From Atkinsonella hypoxylon (lineage: Eukaryota > Ascomycota > Sordariomycetes > Hypocreales > Clavicipitaceae), in assembly GCA_000729835.1 (NCBI GenBank), contig JFHB01000256.1, forward strand, positions 1-40,318: a stretch of 40,318 nt of DNA. The letters run 5' to 3'. Positions 31,128-40,318 of this stretch are shown piece by piece. A program made the position numbers and the translations under genes. The notes beneath the pieces are model-generated. The model did not search any database. It saw only the letters and a list, made by a program, of their open reading frames with translations, and had not been told where the DNA came from. Numbering within the stretch: position 1 is the stretch's first letter; each line of letters opens with the position of its first letter.

Positions 31128-33640
31128 TAAGGTATATTATATAAGCTGTTGCTAACAAGATTAATTAGAAGATATCTAACTAAACAATAAAGCGTCTATA
31201 TTAAGAAGAACAAATAGGTATATCTGCATTCCTAGTTGCTCTTCTACTTGTAATATAGTACTAAAATTGCCTAAAATAGGTATAGATACTAAAGGAGCTA
31301 TAAAGTTTATGCCTAACTATAGACTACAGCTTTAAACCTTTTAATTCTGCCTTTAGGTTCTATATTAAAGTAATAATAGTATCTCTTTAAGCAATTAAAG
31401 ATAAAATAAGTCTAGTAGTTATTAAAGAAGAGAAAGCTAGCAATAAGTCTTTACTTACTTATTTTGTTGTATAAGGCAGAAGAGTTATAGCTTATATTAT
31501 AACAGCAGAAAATAAGTTAAAACCTATCTTTAATCCTATATACCTTTTAACCTATAAGTCTTACAATCTTACTTTAGTTTATCTCTTCTATATTAATTAC
31601 AAAAGACTCCTTAAAGATAACTACTGTACACTTAATCCTATAAGTAATAATTCTTACTATAGCAGTAAGCTAGAATTAATCTAACTATCTATAATAAGTC
31701 TCTTGCTTAAAGGACTTTATTAGAAAGCTATAAACATTATTAAGATAATTAAACTAGATTACTAAACTCTAGCTAGGCTATATTAACTCTATAAGCCTAA
31801 AGTTATCTAAATTATAATCCTAATAAAGTAGTAAGCTAAAAGGAGGCTACTTAAAACGTTGCTAAAAGAGAGGCAGCTAGCGCTTATAGAGCTTCTTAAG
31901 AGGTAAATCTACTTAATCTTGCTCTTTTATACAAAAGAAATTACTAATTAGCTTATAGACTTACACTATAATATAGTATATTAGTAGGTTCTTTAACGTT
32001 CTAAAGTAATATATTTATCTCTTATATATAACTTTAAAGCTAGTCTTAAAAATAGGTTTCTAGTATTTATTTTCTATTTTAGCAGTAAAGATTAAATAGC
32101 TTTTTAAAAATTAAAGGTAAAAAAGAGCTTAAGTAGGTACTTATAATAAAAATATTATAAGAATAAAGGAATAAAGAGAAAGAGAGAGTAGAAATATAGG
32201 CTATATTATAGCTAGTATTGTCTTAATAAATCCTTAGTTAATAGCTATCTATAATTATTATAATTTAGTAGAGGTTAACAGTAAATATATACTAAGACTT
32301 TAATAGCTGCAAACTTATTAAGTAATTTATAATATTCTCTTTAACTAATTATATTTATCTTTCTTTTTTCTTCTTATAACTACCTTTCTATATAGCCTCT
32401 TTCTTTTTATCTTTATTAGCACCTTTAATTATTTAATTATAGCTAAAAAGCTTCCTTAAAACTATAAGGATTTTATAAATATATAGAATATTATTAGTAG
32501 AAGAATCCCTTCTACTGCTCTCTTTTATTAAGTTACTCTCTCTTAGAATAGTTAAATAAATATTTTTCCTTTAATAACACTTATTAATATAGTAAGTCTT
32601 TTATAAAAAAGCTTTTAATTACACTTCTATTCTCTTATTATACTAATAAACCTTACCTCCTTAGTATAAATTTACCTTTAAGCTTTAAGTCTATAGAGGT
32701 AACAATATTAGTACTAGTAAATACTTAATATACACTAAAGTTGCTTTTTAATAGAGTTCTATACCTAATATACCTCTAAGAGCTATTAAATTCTTTTACA
32801 ATTAAAATCTTAAGGCTTAGTTTATTAATAGCACTACAAGAGAAAGCTCTTTTTTACGTAAGGTTATACTAGAATTAAACGTTAAGAACTTTATCTTTAT
32901 TTTAACTAAGATAGCTTATTCTTATAGATATTTCTATTATACACTTACTAATTGTTAAGAGCGCTATAAAGCCCTTTTAATCTTATTCTTTAGTAAAGAG
33001 AATAGTGTATTTTGCTCTTATTGCACTAATATATATCTTTAGATAGTTACCTTATTTAGGGAATATATCTACTTTCTATTTTATAGCTGTACCTCTCTTA
33101 AGGATATTTATAGCAGCTTATACAGCAATTACATCTAAAGTAGCTCTACTACTGTAAGCTATAAGTAGCAATTTACAAAAGGTTATAGTAACTACAGTTA
33201 GATTTACTATAATACTTCTTTTATAACGTTCTAGAGTAAAGACTAAGTAAATTAACTATTTATTCTTTTAAGACTCTAGAAGGTTCTTTATAAGGATCTT
33301 TCTCCCTTTATAGTAGTTAATATTCTTTACCTTTTTCTTTAAACATTAAAATTACTAGGATTTTACTAAAAGATTAAGTGTAAATTACTTAAGTTAAAAG
33401 ATAAAAAAAAATAGAAAAAGGGTAAAAGCTAAGTAGCTTCTTTAGTTAAAATAGAATAGAACTATACTTATTTTTAGTGGTTTTTAAAAACCTTTTATAT
33501 ATCCTATTTAATCTAGGTTTATAGTCTTAATTCTAATTAGCTTTAAATCTTTAAATATTCTTAATATACTATTATTAAATCTTAGTTAGTCTTAAATATA
33601 TAAATAAATAAACTTAACCTTACTTCTCCTTAAAGCTAAA
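31128..33640. other. Unidentified decayed repeat DNA
   Basis: This is strongly AT-converted DNA with no family recognised. Some plus-strand stretches look like former protein once TAG/TAA are ignored, for example NFKASLKNRFLVFIFYFSSKD near 32030-32090 and a Lys-rich block near 33370-33430. It lies between the right LTR of Gypsy-B and the end of Gypsy-C. No terminal repeats were found. Confidence 0.35.
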
Positions 33641-35985
33641 GATATAAAGACTATAGTATTAGCTTTTGTAAAAGCTATAATAAGTTATATATTTAAGTAA
33701 AGTTATAGGTAAATTGCTAAGATTAAATAATATTATTAATCTCCTTATAGCTTCTACGCTCTTCTTTAGGTATTATTAGTAGATAAACTTCTATTATATA
33801 CTTTAGATAACGCTATAGTAAAAGGTCTACTTTAGTGTTATTATCCTTAAAATCCTCTTTTTAGTACAGCTGTAATATATAGTCCTTAGAAACTATTTAA
33901 TCTAATATATTATACTAGGCATTAGTAGGTTGCAATTTATTAGTATCTTACTTAAAGTCGCTAGTGTTTTTACTATACTAGGCAGTATATTGTAGGGTAT
34001 AGAGCTATTTATTAGCAGTAAAAGTCTACTATCTCTCTAGATTAAGCCTAAACTTCTTAATATAATCCCTAGAAATAGTCTTATTAAGCACTATACTATC
34101 TAGGGTCTTTAAACAGTAGGCACTAGTAACTTTTGCTTAGCTATATACTTTAAAAGAACTATTTTATTGTATTACTAACTTCTTCTTTATTAATATATCT
34201 ATAACTCTTTATATATTATATATAAAGACTAAATCTCTTAGAACTAATTAATCTTTCTCCTTTTGCAATAATACCTCTTAGTTCTAATTTATCTAATTAG
34301 CTAAGCATTACCTAAATGTAAAGACTTTTGCATAAGCCTTTTAGATATCTACTTCCTTTTGTTTTAGCATTTTAACTCTTACTTTAAAGAGATTCTATAT
34401 TGTTATAACTTCTAACTAATTAATTAACCTTTAAGTAGGAAATTTAACCTCTAAAGGAAGAATAAGCTTCTAACTATAAATTAGGTAGAAAGTAGATTTA
34501 CTATATAATGCTTATATAGCTATATAGTCTACTAATAGTGCTTTATTTAGCAATTTAAACTACTTTCTGTTAAAACCTTCTATCTTTAAAAGGGTAAATA
34601 TAAGCGTTTAATAACTAGCTTTAATAAATAAATTAGCTTTAAAATTATATATTAATGTCTTAATCCCTTTAATTCTAATAGCTTTAACTGCTTTTTTAAG
34701 ATTTCTATATATTTCTAGCTCTCTATTAAAAACTAGAAATTAAAAGACTCTAAATTGCGTAATTAGTTTTATTAAGAACTTCTAAATTACTACAATATTA
34801 GTATACTATATAGAGCGCGCTTCTACCTATTTAGTAAGGTTACATCTTGCTTCTAGAAGGTACTTAAAACTATAATTAAGTAGTATATATTAGGTGTTAA
34901 TATATATCTTACTTATTAGATTGCCTAGAGCTACTAGTATTAATAATTCTTTAGGCCTCTAAGGAGCAAACTTTTAGTATACCTTACAATAGAAAATTAT
35001 TACTTAAACTATATTCTAGAGCTCTTTCTAAAAGTACCTAATTCTAGCTACTTAAAATATAACTTCTATACCTTTATAACCTATTTACTTATATAAAGCC
35101 TTAACAATCTTCTTCTGTTGCATTAAGTCTTTAATAACTAAAGTAGAACCCTTTATTGTACTAGTTAGTCTCTTCTATAATAGGCCTTTATCTAAGAAGT
35201 ATTACTTAGCACTTATATAAAGTTACTTATACTTACTCTTATTTAGATTAAATAGTCTTTATAATATTAAAAGGAAATCTATAATTTATTAAGTTCTAGA
35301 AGTATAGTATACTTTATTGTATAGCTAAATCTTATTAACGTTAAGCTGTAGGTTAATAAAATCTTTAATATTCCCTTTAGCTGCTTAATTTAATGTATTA
35401 AAAGGCCTACTCTCTTTACGCAATAAAGCATTAGCTATCTTATTCTTTTCTCCTAGAATATACCTAGCTGTAAAATTAAACAGTATAATGTAGCTAATCT
35501 ATTGTATAATAAGTGCGCCTAGAACGTTATTAATAGCGCTATTAAGCTAATATATAAGCACTTAAGAATTAGTCTCTAGAGTAAAAGGAACTCTATAGAG
35601 ATAAATTTATAGCCTTCTTAATGTATAAATAACAGCTCTATATTTCTGCTTTATTCTATTATACTTAATTTCTAAATCGCTCTAATATCTACTTTTATAT
35701 TGTATAGAGTGTTGTTACCTATTAATAATTTATATTAAAACTGCTCTCTATCCTTTTAAGCTTACGTTAACTATTAATATAATTTCCCTAGCGCTTAAGC
35801 TAAGATTAATTGTTATAAGAACTAGTGCAGTTATTATTATATACTTAAGGACCTCTATAGCGTTCTTCTAGTCTAGTCCTTAAGTCTACTTAGCACCCTT
35901 CTTAAGTAAGATTATAAGAGGCCTAGCTTTTGTAGAGTAATACTATACCTAGATGCAATAACAGCCTATAAGCCTAAGAAAGATA
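33640..35985 (-). pseudogene. Gypsy-C: RNase H-integrase fragment of the Gypsy-A family
   Basis: The minus-strand translation starts in the RT connection segment at 35985. RNase H begins EIILIVNVSLKG (35774 downward) and continues with SRY, KYRAVIYTLRRL and NSAINNVLGALI to NALLRKE near 35400. Integrase follows with ARIRYF near 35000 and a zinc motif reading FYCKVY, where CxxC is expected. Coding signal fades near 33640. Trp and Gln codons are stops. The upstream end is cut by the Copia-R LTR at 35986. Positions 35774-35985 match 22542-22760 of Gypsy-A. Confidence 0.75.
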
Positions 35986-36681
35986 TTGAAAATAATAGGG
36001 ATTACAGGACTAGATATCTAAGAGGGTAGTGGTCTCTTAGATTTAGCACCTGTAATTACTCCTAGCAATTATCACGTAGTGGAAGCAGCAGCGGCCTAAA
36101 TCAAGCTGTAGTGTATAGTATAGATCACGTAGAGGCAATAGATAACTGTAATAGTAGTATCTTTATATTGAGAGCGCTGTAACGAACAAGTTAGTAAGAG
36201 TAGGATCTTGAATCTTTCCAGTCCCTTATAGACCTACTAACTATATTAGCAGGCTGTAGTCGCTAGAAGGGGCTTATAAGCTACTTTATAATTTTCGCAA
36301 AAAGATTTACTATATAAAAACAAAAAAATCGACTTACAGCTATATAAACAAGACGCCTATATACACAATTTAACAAATTCCACTAATAACAAGCAACCCT
36401 TATAAGCAACTCTATCTAACAATTATACTATTAGATAGCCCTAATTCTTAGCTTTTAAATGGTATACTTCTTGAATTTCTACTATTGCTAGTTGTAGAGA
36501 AAATCGCTGTTAAAGTTAACTATAGGTTAGGCAACTTTGCCTTAGTTAATTCTAGATGTTTTACATCTAGTAACAGCGATATCTCTACTAAAAATTAACG
36601 TAACAAGACCTAATAAGGGTTACGTAATAGAGCAACTAGTAGGCATAAAAATAGGCTATATAGAGTAGCTTATTTTTAACA
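35986..36681 (-). repeat. 3' LTR of Copia-R (~696 bp)
   Basis: This runs from TTGAAAATAATAGGG to TTATTTTTAACA on the plus strand, the same LTR as 4487-5189 and 23064-23756. It joins Gypsy-C on its left, so Copia-R inserted into Gypsy-C. The partner flank is outside the window. Confidence 0.75.
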
Positions 36682-36693
36682 CTCCCTCTAGAA
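36682..36693 (-). other. Polypurine tract of Copia-R
   Basis: The minus strand reads TCTAGAGGGAG directly before the LTR start TGTTAAAAATAAGC. This is the expected plus-strand priming site and supports the minus orientation and the LTR boundary. Confidence 0.6.
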
Positions 36694-36939
36694 ATGTAAG
36701 AAGTAACTAGTTCTATAAGCAACTTAGCTCCTTTAAAGGATATCTAAGTTAGAATTAACTAACGAAATACAGTACTAATAACAGAACTAAATAACATAAC
36801 TAATTCCAGCAATTCTAGGGTAGTTATAGTTAAATATAACTAGTTGTTATTAATTGTTTTTGTTGTTTTCGATTTTTAACTATTTTTCGTTGCTTTTCGA
36901 TTTTTCGAGTGTTTTTGTTGCTTTTATAAGCTAACTAGA

Positions 36940-39900
36940 AAGCTCTAGTAACTTAATAAATAGTTAATGCTTTTAAATAGCAAGAGGCTTAGTTAGGCTA
37001 TCTGCTAGCATCTAATTTATATTAATATAACTAACCTTAGCTATACCTTTACGAATCTTTTCCCTAATATAGTTAAACTTTAAAAGGGTGTACTTAGTTC
37101 TACTATACAACGTTAAGTTATAAGCAGTAACTATAGCGCCTTAATTATTACACCTAATAGGAATAGAAGAGGTTAAAGGTAGCTTTATCTCCTTAAAAAG
37201 GCTGTAGAGCTACTTTAATTCCCTAATAGCTTTAGATAATGCATTAGATTCTGCTTCTAAAGTAGAAAGAGCAATAGTACTAGCTTTCTTCGATTTCTAG
37301 CTAATAGGTCCACTAGCTAGCTTATATAGATAAGTATAGGTTAATTTAGAAGAGACTTTGTTACCAGCAAAATCGCTATTGCAATAACTAAGGAGGGTCT
37401 TTAAGACTTCTTTACAACTAATAGTAGTATTAGAAGACTTTTTAGAGGAAGACCTTACTAAAGAGTGTAGACTAGAACGCTTATAAACGATAGCAAAGCT
37501 TCTAGTACCACCTAAGTACTAAAGGAGGTGCTTAGAGGCGTTTAGATGCTCTATATAGGGCTTAGCTAGGAATGTTAATAGCCACTGAACAGAAAAAGCA
37601 ATATTAGCCCTAGTTAGCAACATTAGGTACATTATAGTGCCTATTATGCTCTAATAAAGCTTATAGTCGGATTTAGAGAGGAGTTTTGTAACTAGTTGCT
37701 TTAGAATCCCTAGCTGTATAGGGATAGAAGCTGGCTTAGTATCTAGCATTTTGAATCTTTCTAAGGCTTCAAGGATATATTAAGATTGGTGGATTTTAAT
37801 AGACCTTTTAGACCTATTACAGGTGATTTATACACCTAGAAAGAATTCTGCTAGTCCTCTATCTTCTATTAGATAAGCTTAATTTAGTAGCTTTTTAAGC
37901 TTATTAATATATTGTAAATCAGGCCCAATTAGAAGACAGTTATCTACGTAAGTAGCAATATACGTAGATGTAGCTGAGTTATAAAAGACTGCTAGGTCTA
38001 ATATAAGAGGTTTAAATCTATGCTTTTAAAGTAATTCTATTAGAATTTGCTGCTATTCTCTAGGACTTTGCTTTAGACTATAGAGGGATTTTTCTAGCTT
38101 AATTACTTGCTCTTTAGAGGGCTTGTAATTACAGCTTTTTAGTAGCTTAGCTACTAATAGCGTTGCTTCTGTAAATTTAACGAATCTATCTAGGATTTCT
38201 ATATAAATAGCTTCCTTTAGCTTGCTATTTAGAAACGCTCCTATAAAGTCGATTTACTTAACTTCCTAGTTATTAAAAGCTGCAAGAGCTAATAATATAC
38301 GCTAGCTAGAAGGAATACTAGTTGCAGTAAAGGTCTCTAGATAGTCTTAACCTTCGATTTGCATAAATCCCTTAGCAACAAGGCAGGCCTTATATTTAAT
38401 AGAATTATTTTCTTTATCCTTTTTAAGCCTATAAACAAGCCTATTCTTTAGAACTCTTTAGCCCTTAGGTACTTAGTCTTTCCCTATAAATTTAAAGGTT
38501 TTAGCAGCTAATAGCTGCTTAAATTTGCTATAGGTAGCTTCTATCTAATGCTGCTTAGCAGAGCTTTTTAGGGCTTGCTTCTACGTATTAGGAAGTTCAT
38601 CCTTGCTATTAGAAGTAATAGCTGCTTTAGTCCTAGCCTTAAAGCATAGATCCTTAATTAAGGAAAATATGTCTCTATCTAAATCTATAGCATTAGTATT
38701 AGCTTTAGCTTCTATAGGTTCTATATTAGCCTAAGGGGCTTCTATAGATATAGGGGCTTTAGGGGCCTCTATAGCTTCTATAGAGTTGCTTGGTAGAAGA
38801 GCTTGATTTTCTACAGGTTCTAGTGGATAATTTAGCACATCTAGATGACTAGGATAAGGATATTTAGGAGTATAATTATCTACTAACTGCTAGTTATTGA
38901 TTTCTCCCTCTAAAGGATTATCCACTATAGAACTAATAGGAACCTTAGGGATGCCCTATGAAATAGAACCTATTCCTTCTATAATTTTAACGAAGCTAGT
39001 CTTTATAACAGCTCGTTTAGAGGGGATATATATTAGATATACATTAGAACCTAGTGTAGCTAAAAGTCTACTAGGAATAGTTCTTTTAGCTAGCTTCTGC
39101 AACCTAGATCTCTGTTCTAAAGGAATTAGAACTTCGCAATAGGAGCCTATAGCCCTTATTTTAGTAAAATCAGGCTTATAGGTCTTAGAAGGCTCTAAAT
39201 CAGCTAGGTATAGCTGTTTAGGACTTAGTAGTTTAGTACTATTCGCAGTAGTATTAACTAAATCCACTATAGCAGGAAGGATATAAGACTATAGATACAG
39301 AGGTAATTATAACCACTATAGGGTAGCACGCAAACAGTCTAGAAGTACCCTTATAGCTCTCTCTATTAGCTTATTTTGTTTATAAATATAGGGGCAAGAG
39401 GTGCTAAAGCAAATACCCTTAGAAGATAGCTAAGCTTGCAACCTAGTATCGATTTCTGTACTACTATTAAAATAAAGATGTTTAGGGTAGCAGTTATACT
39501 AGTTCTTTAATTCCTTAAAGAAGCCTTTAATACAGCTATAGAGAGTAAAACCCTCTTTATTAGCTAGATTAAAAGACTACTTATACTGTAATTTTCTATT
39601 AATTAGAAAAAGAACTAGAGGCCTTTTGTTGTGCAGTATAGGCTCTATTTTAACGGTATCTCCCTCTATAATATCTAAACATCTAGGGGGGTTAGGAATA
39701 GCATACTTACTAGGTCTTCTAACAGCTTTAGCTTGATTGTAAGCTAGGCAGTTAAAATCCTTTTCCTTAATTTTCGAAAAATTAGGGATTCCTTTAGTAA
39801 TAGAAGCAGTCTTCTTTAGTAAAGGGAGTCCTATATGCCCTAATCTAACATGCTAAGTAGCAGCTAATTCTAGGAGCTTCTTATAGGAAGAAGAAGCTAT

Positions 39901-40318
39901 AGGGTTACTAGAATTATCATTAGAGCTAGCTTCCTGTTGCTCCCTATCTTGCTAGATCTCTTAAGAACTACGGGCCTCGTTTAAGGGATCTAGACGGCTA
40001 TTTCCTCTAATATCTAGTAACTTAGGATTTAGACCTTCTAAATCCCCGTTATTAGAAGGAATCTAACTAGGAGCCCGTTTAGGAACTAGGGCTAATAGCT
40101 CTATAACATCGTTATTGGTATTATCTTCTTCTTTAAAATCAGATAATTCCTCGATACAGCTATATTCCTTAGGATTAAAACTAGGCTGTTAAGGGATTTA
40201 AACCTCTATAGGATAACTAGCATTATAACCGCTATTATAACTATTGCTAGTAAATCCTATATAAGAGAGATTTGCGTGGTTTTTACACACTCTAGGGGTC
40301 TCTTGCCCCTTAAGCTGT
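36940..40318 (-). pseudogene. Copia-R pol polyprotein, RIP-inactivated
   Basis: The minus-strand frame is nearly continuous. The pre-integrase motif RLGHIGL is at 39826-39846. Integrase has CLAYNQAK and PYIYKQNKLIERAI. The post-integrase segment 38956-39267 (103 codons without a stop) contains YCEVLIPLEQRSRLQKLAKR. RT begins near 38470 (NRLVYRLKKDKE), has LVAKGF, and its active site reads YVDN (37939-37950), where Copia has YVDD. RNase H follows with ALSTLEAESNALSKA near 37260, ending near 36960 with MLADSLTKPLA. Stops replace Trp and Gln. The loss of one catalytic Asp and the many stops make it non-functional. Confidence 0.85.

Larger units (their letters stand above)
36682..40318 (-). mobile_element. 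Copia-R: Ty1/Copia retrotransposon, 5' part outside the window
   Basis: This is the second copy of the Copia-L family, minus strand. From low to high coordinates it has the polypurine tract, a 3' non-coding segment (to about 36940), RNase H, RT, and integrase, continuing into the protease-proximal region at the window end. It supplies the RT/RNase H half missing from Copia-L. It is less AT-converted than the Gypsy copies, suggesting a younger insertion. Confidence 0.85.

Noticed and set aside
38897..39142. Plus-strand open frame of 81 codons
   Set aside because: It is antisense to the Copia-R post-integrase segment, which is clearly coding on the minus strand.
1..40318. CRISPR arrays, bacterial operons, ribosomal RNA genes
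   Set aside because: No regularly spaced short repeats, ribosome-binding-site-led gene strings or rRNA-like blocks were seen; the content is fungal nuclear DNA.

Overview
The window looks like an AT-rich, transposon-packed region of a filamentous ascomycete (Pezizomycotina) genome. The evidence is short GT-AG introns with CTAAC/CTGAC-type branch sites, a CCCTAA telomere-type repeat, fungal Copia and Gypsy polyproteins, and strong RIP-type (repeat-induced point mutation) decay. The decay is CpA to TpA on both strands: Trp and Gln codons have become TAG/TAA, and catalytic Asp codons have become Asn. The species cannot be named from this sequence.

Layout. 1-345 is the end of an LTR element (180-bp LTR at 166-345) inserted into a Copia element. 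346-5189 is that Copia (Copia-L, minus strand), ending in a ~700-bp LTR. 5190-12185 is a tandem array of ~194-bp AT-rich units, split by a complete Copia of a second family (Copia-M, 5546-11853, 315-bp LTRs, 5-bp target duplication TAGTG). 12186-15710 is a gene island of ordinary composition. It holds a two-exon gene of unknown function (plus) and a heavily broken gene (minus) that joins a coiled coil, a nuclease-like (PD-(D/E)XK-type) segment and a degenerate protein kinase, with an interstitial telomere repeat just upstream of its start. 15711-17900 is old repeat debris with a solo LTR. 17900-19714 is a second island with a three-exon gene of unknown function.

19715-22297 holds a 244-bp LTR and a plus-strand gag-like relic. 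22298-25140 is a minus-strand Gypsy pol fragment (Gypsy-A) carrying two solo LTRs. 25141-31127 is a complete RIP-killed Gypsy (Gypsy-B, 338-bp LTRs). 31128-33640 is unidentified decayed DNA. 33640-35985 is another Gypsy-A-family pol fragment (Gypsy-C). 35986-40318 is a second copy of the first Copia family (Copia-R), running off the window.

No transposon open frame is functional. The only plausibly working genes are the two unknown genes in the islands. The most informative features are the RIP pattern (the outer edges of LTR pairs are spared and the inner edges hit), the broken nuclease-kinase gene beside telomere repeats, and the two unmutated single-copy islands.
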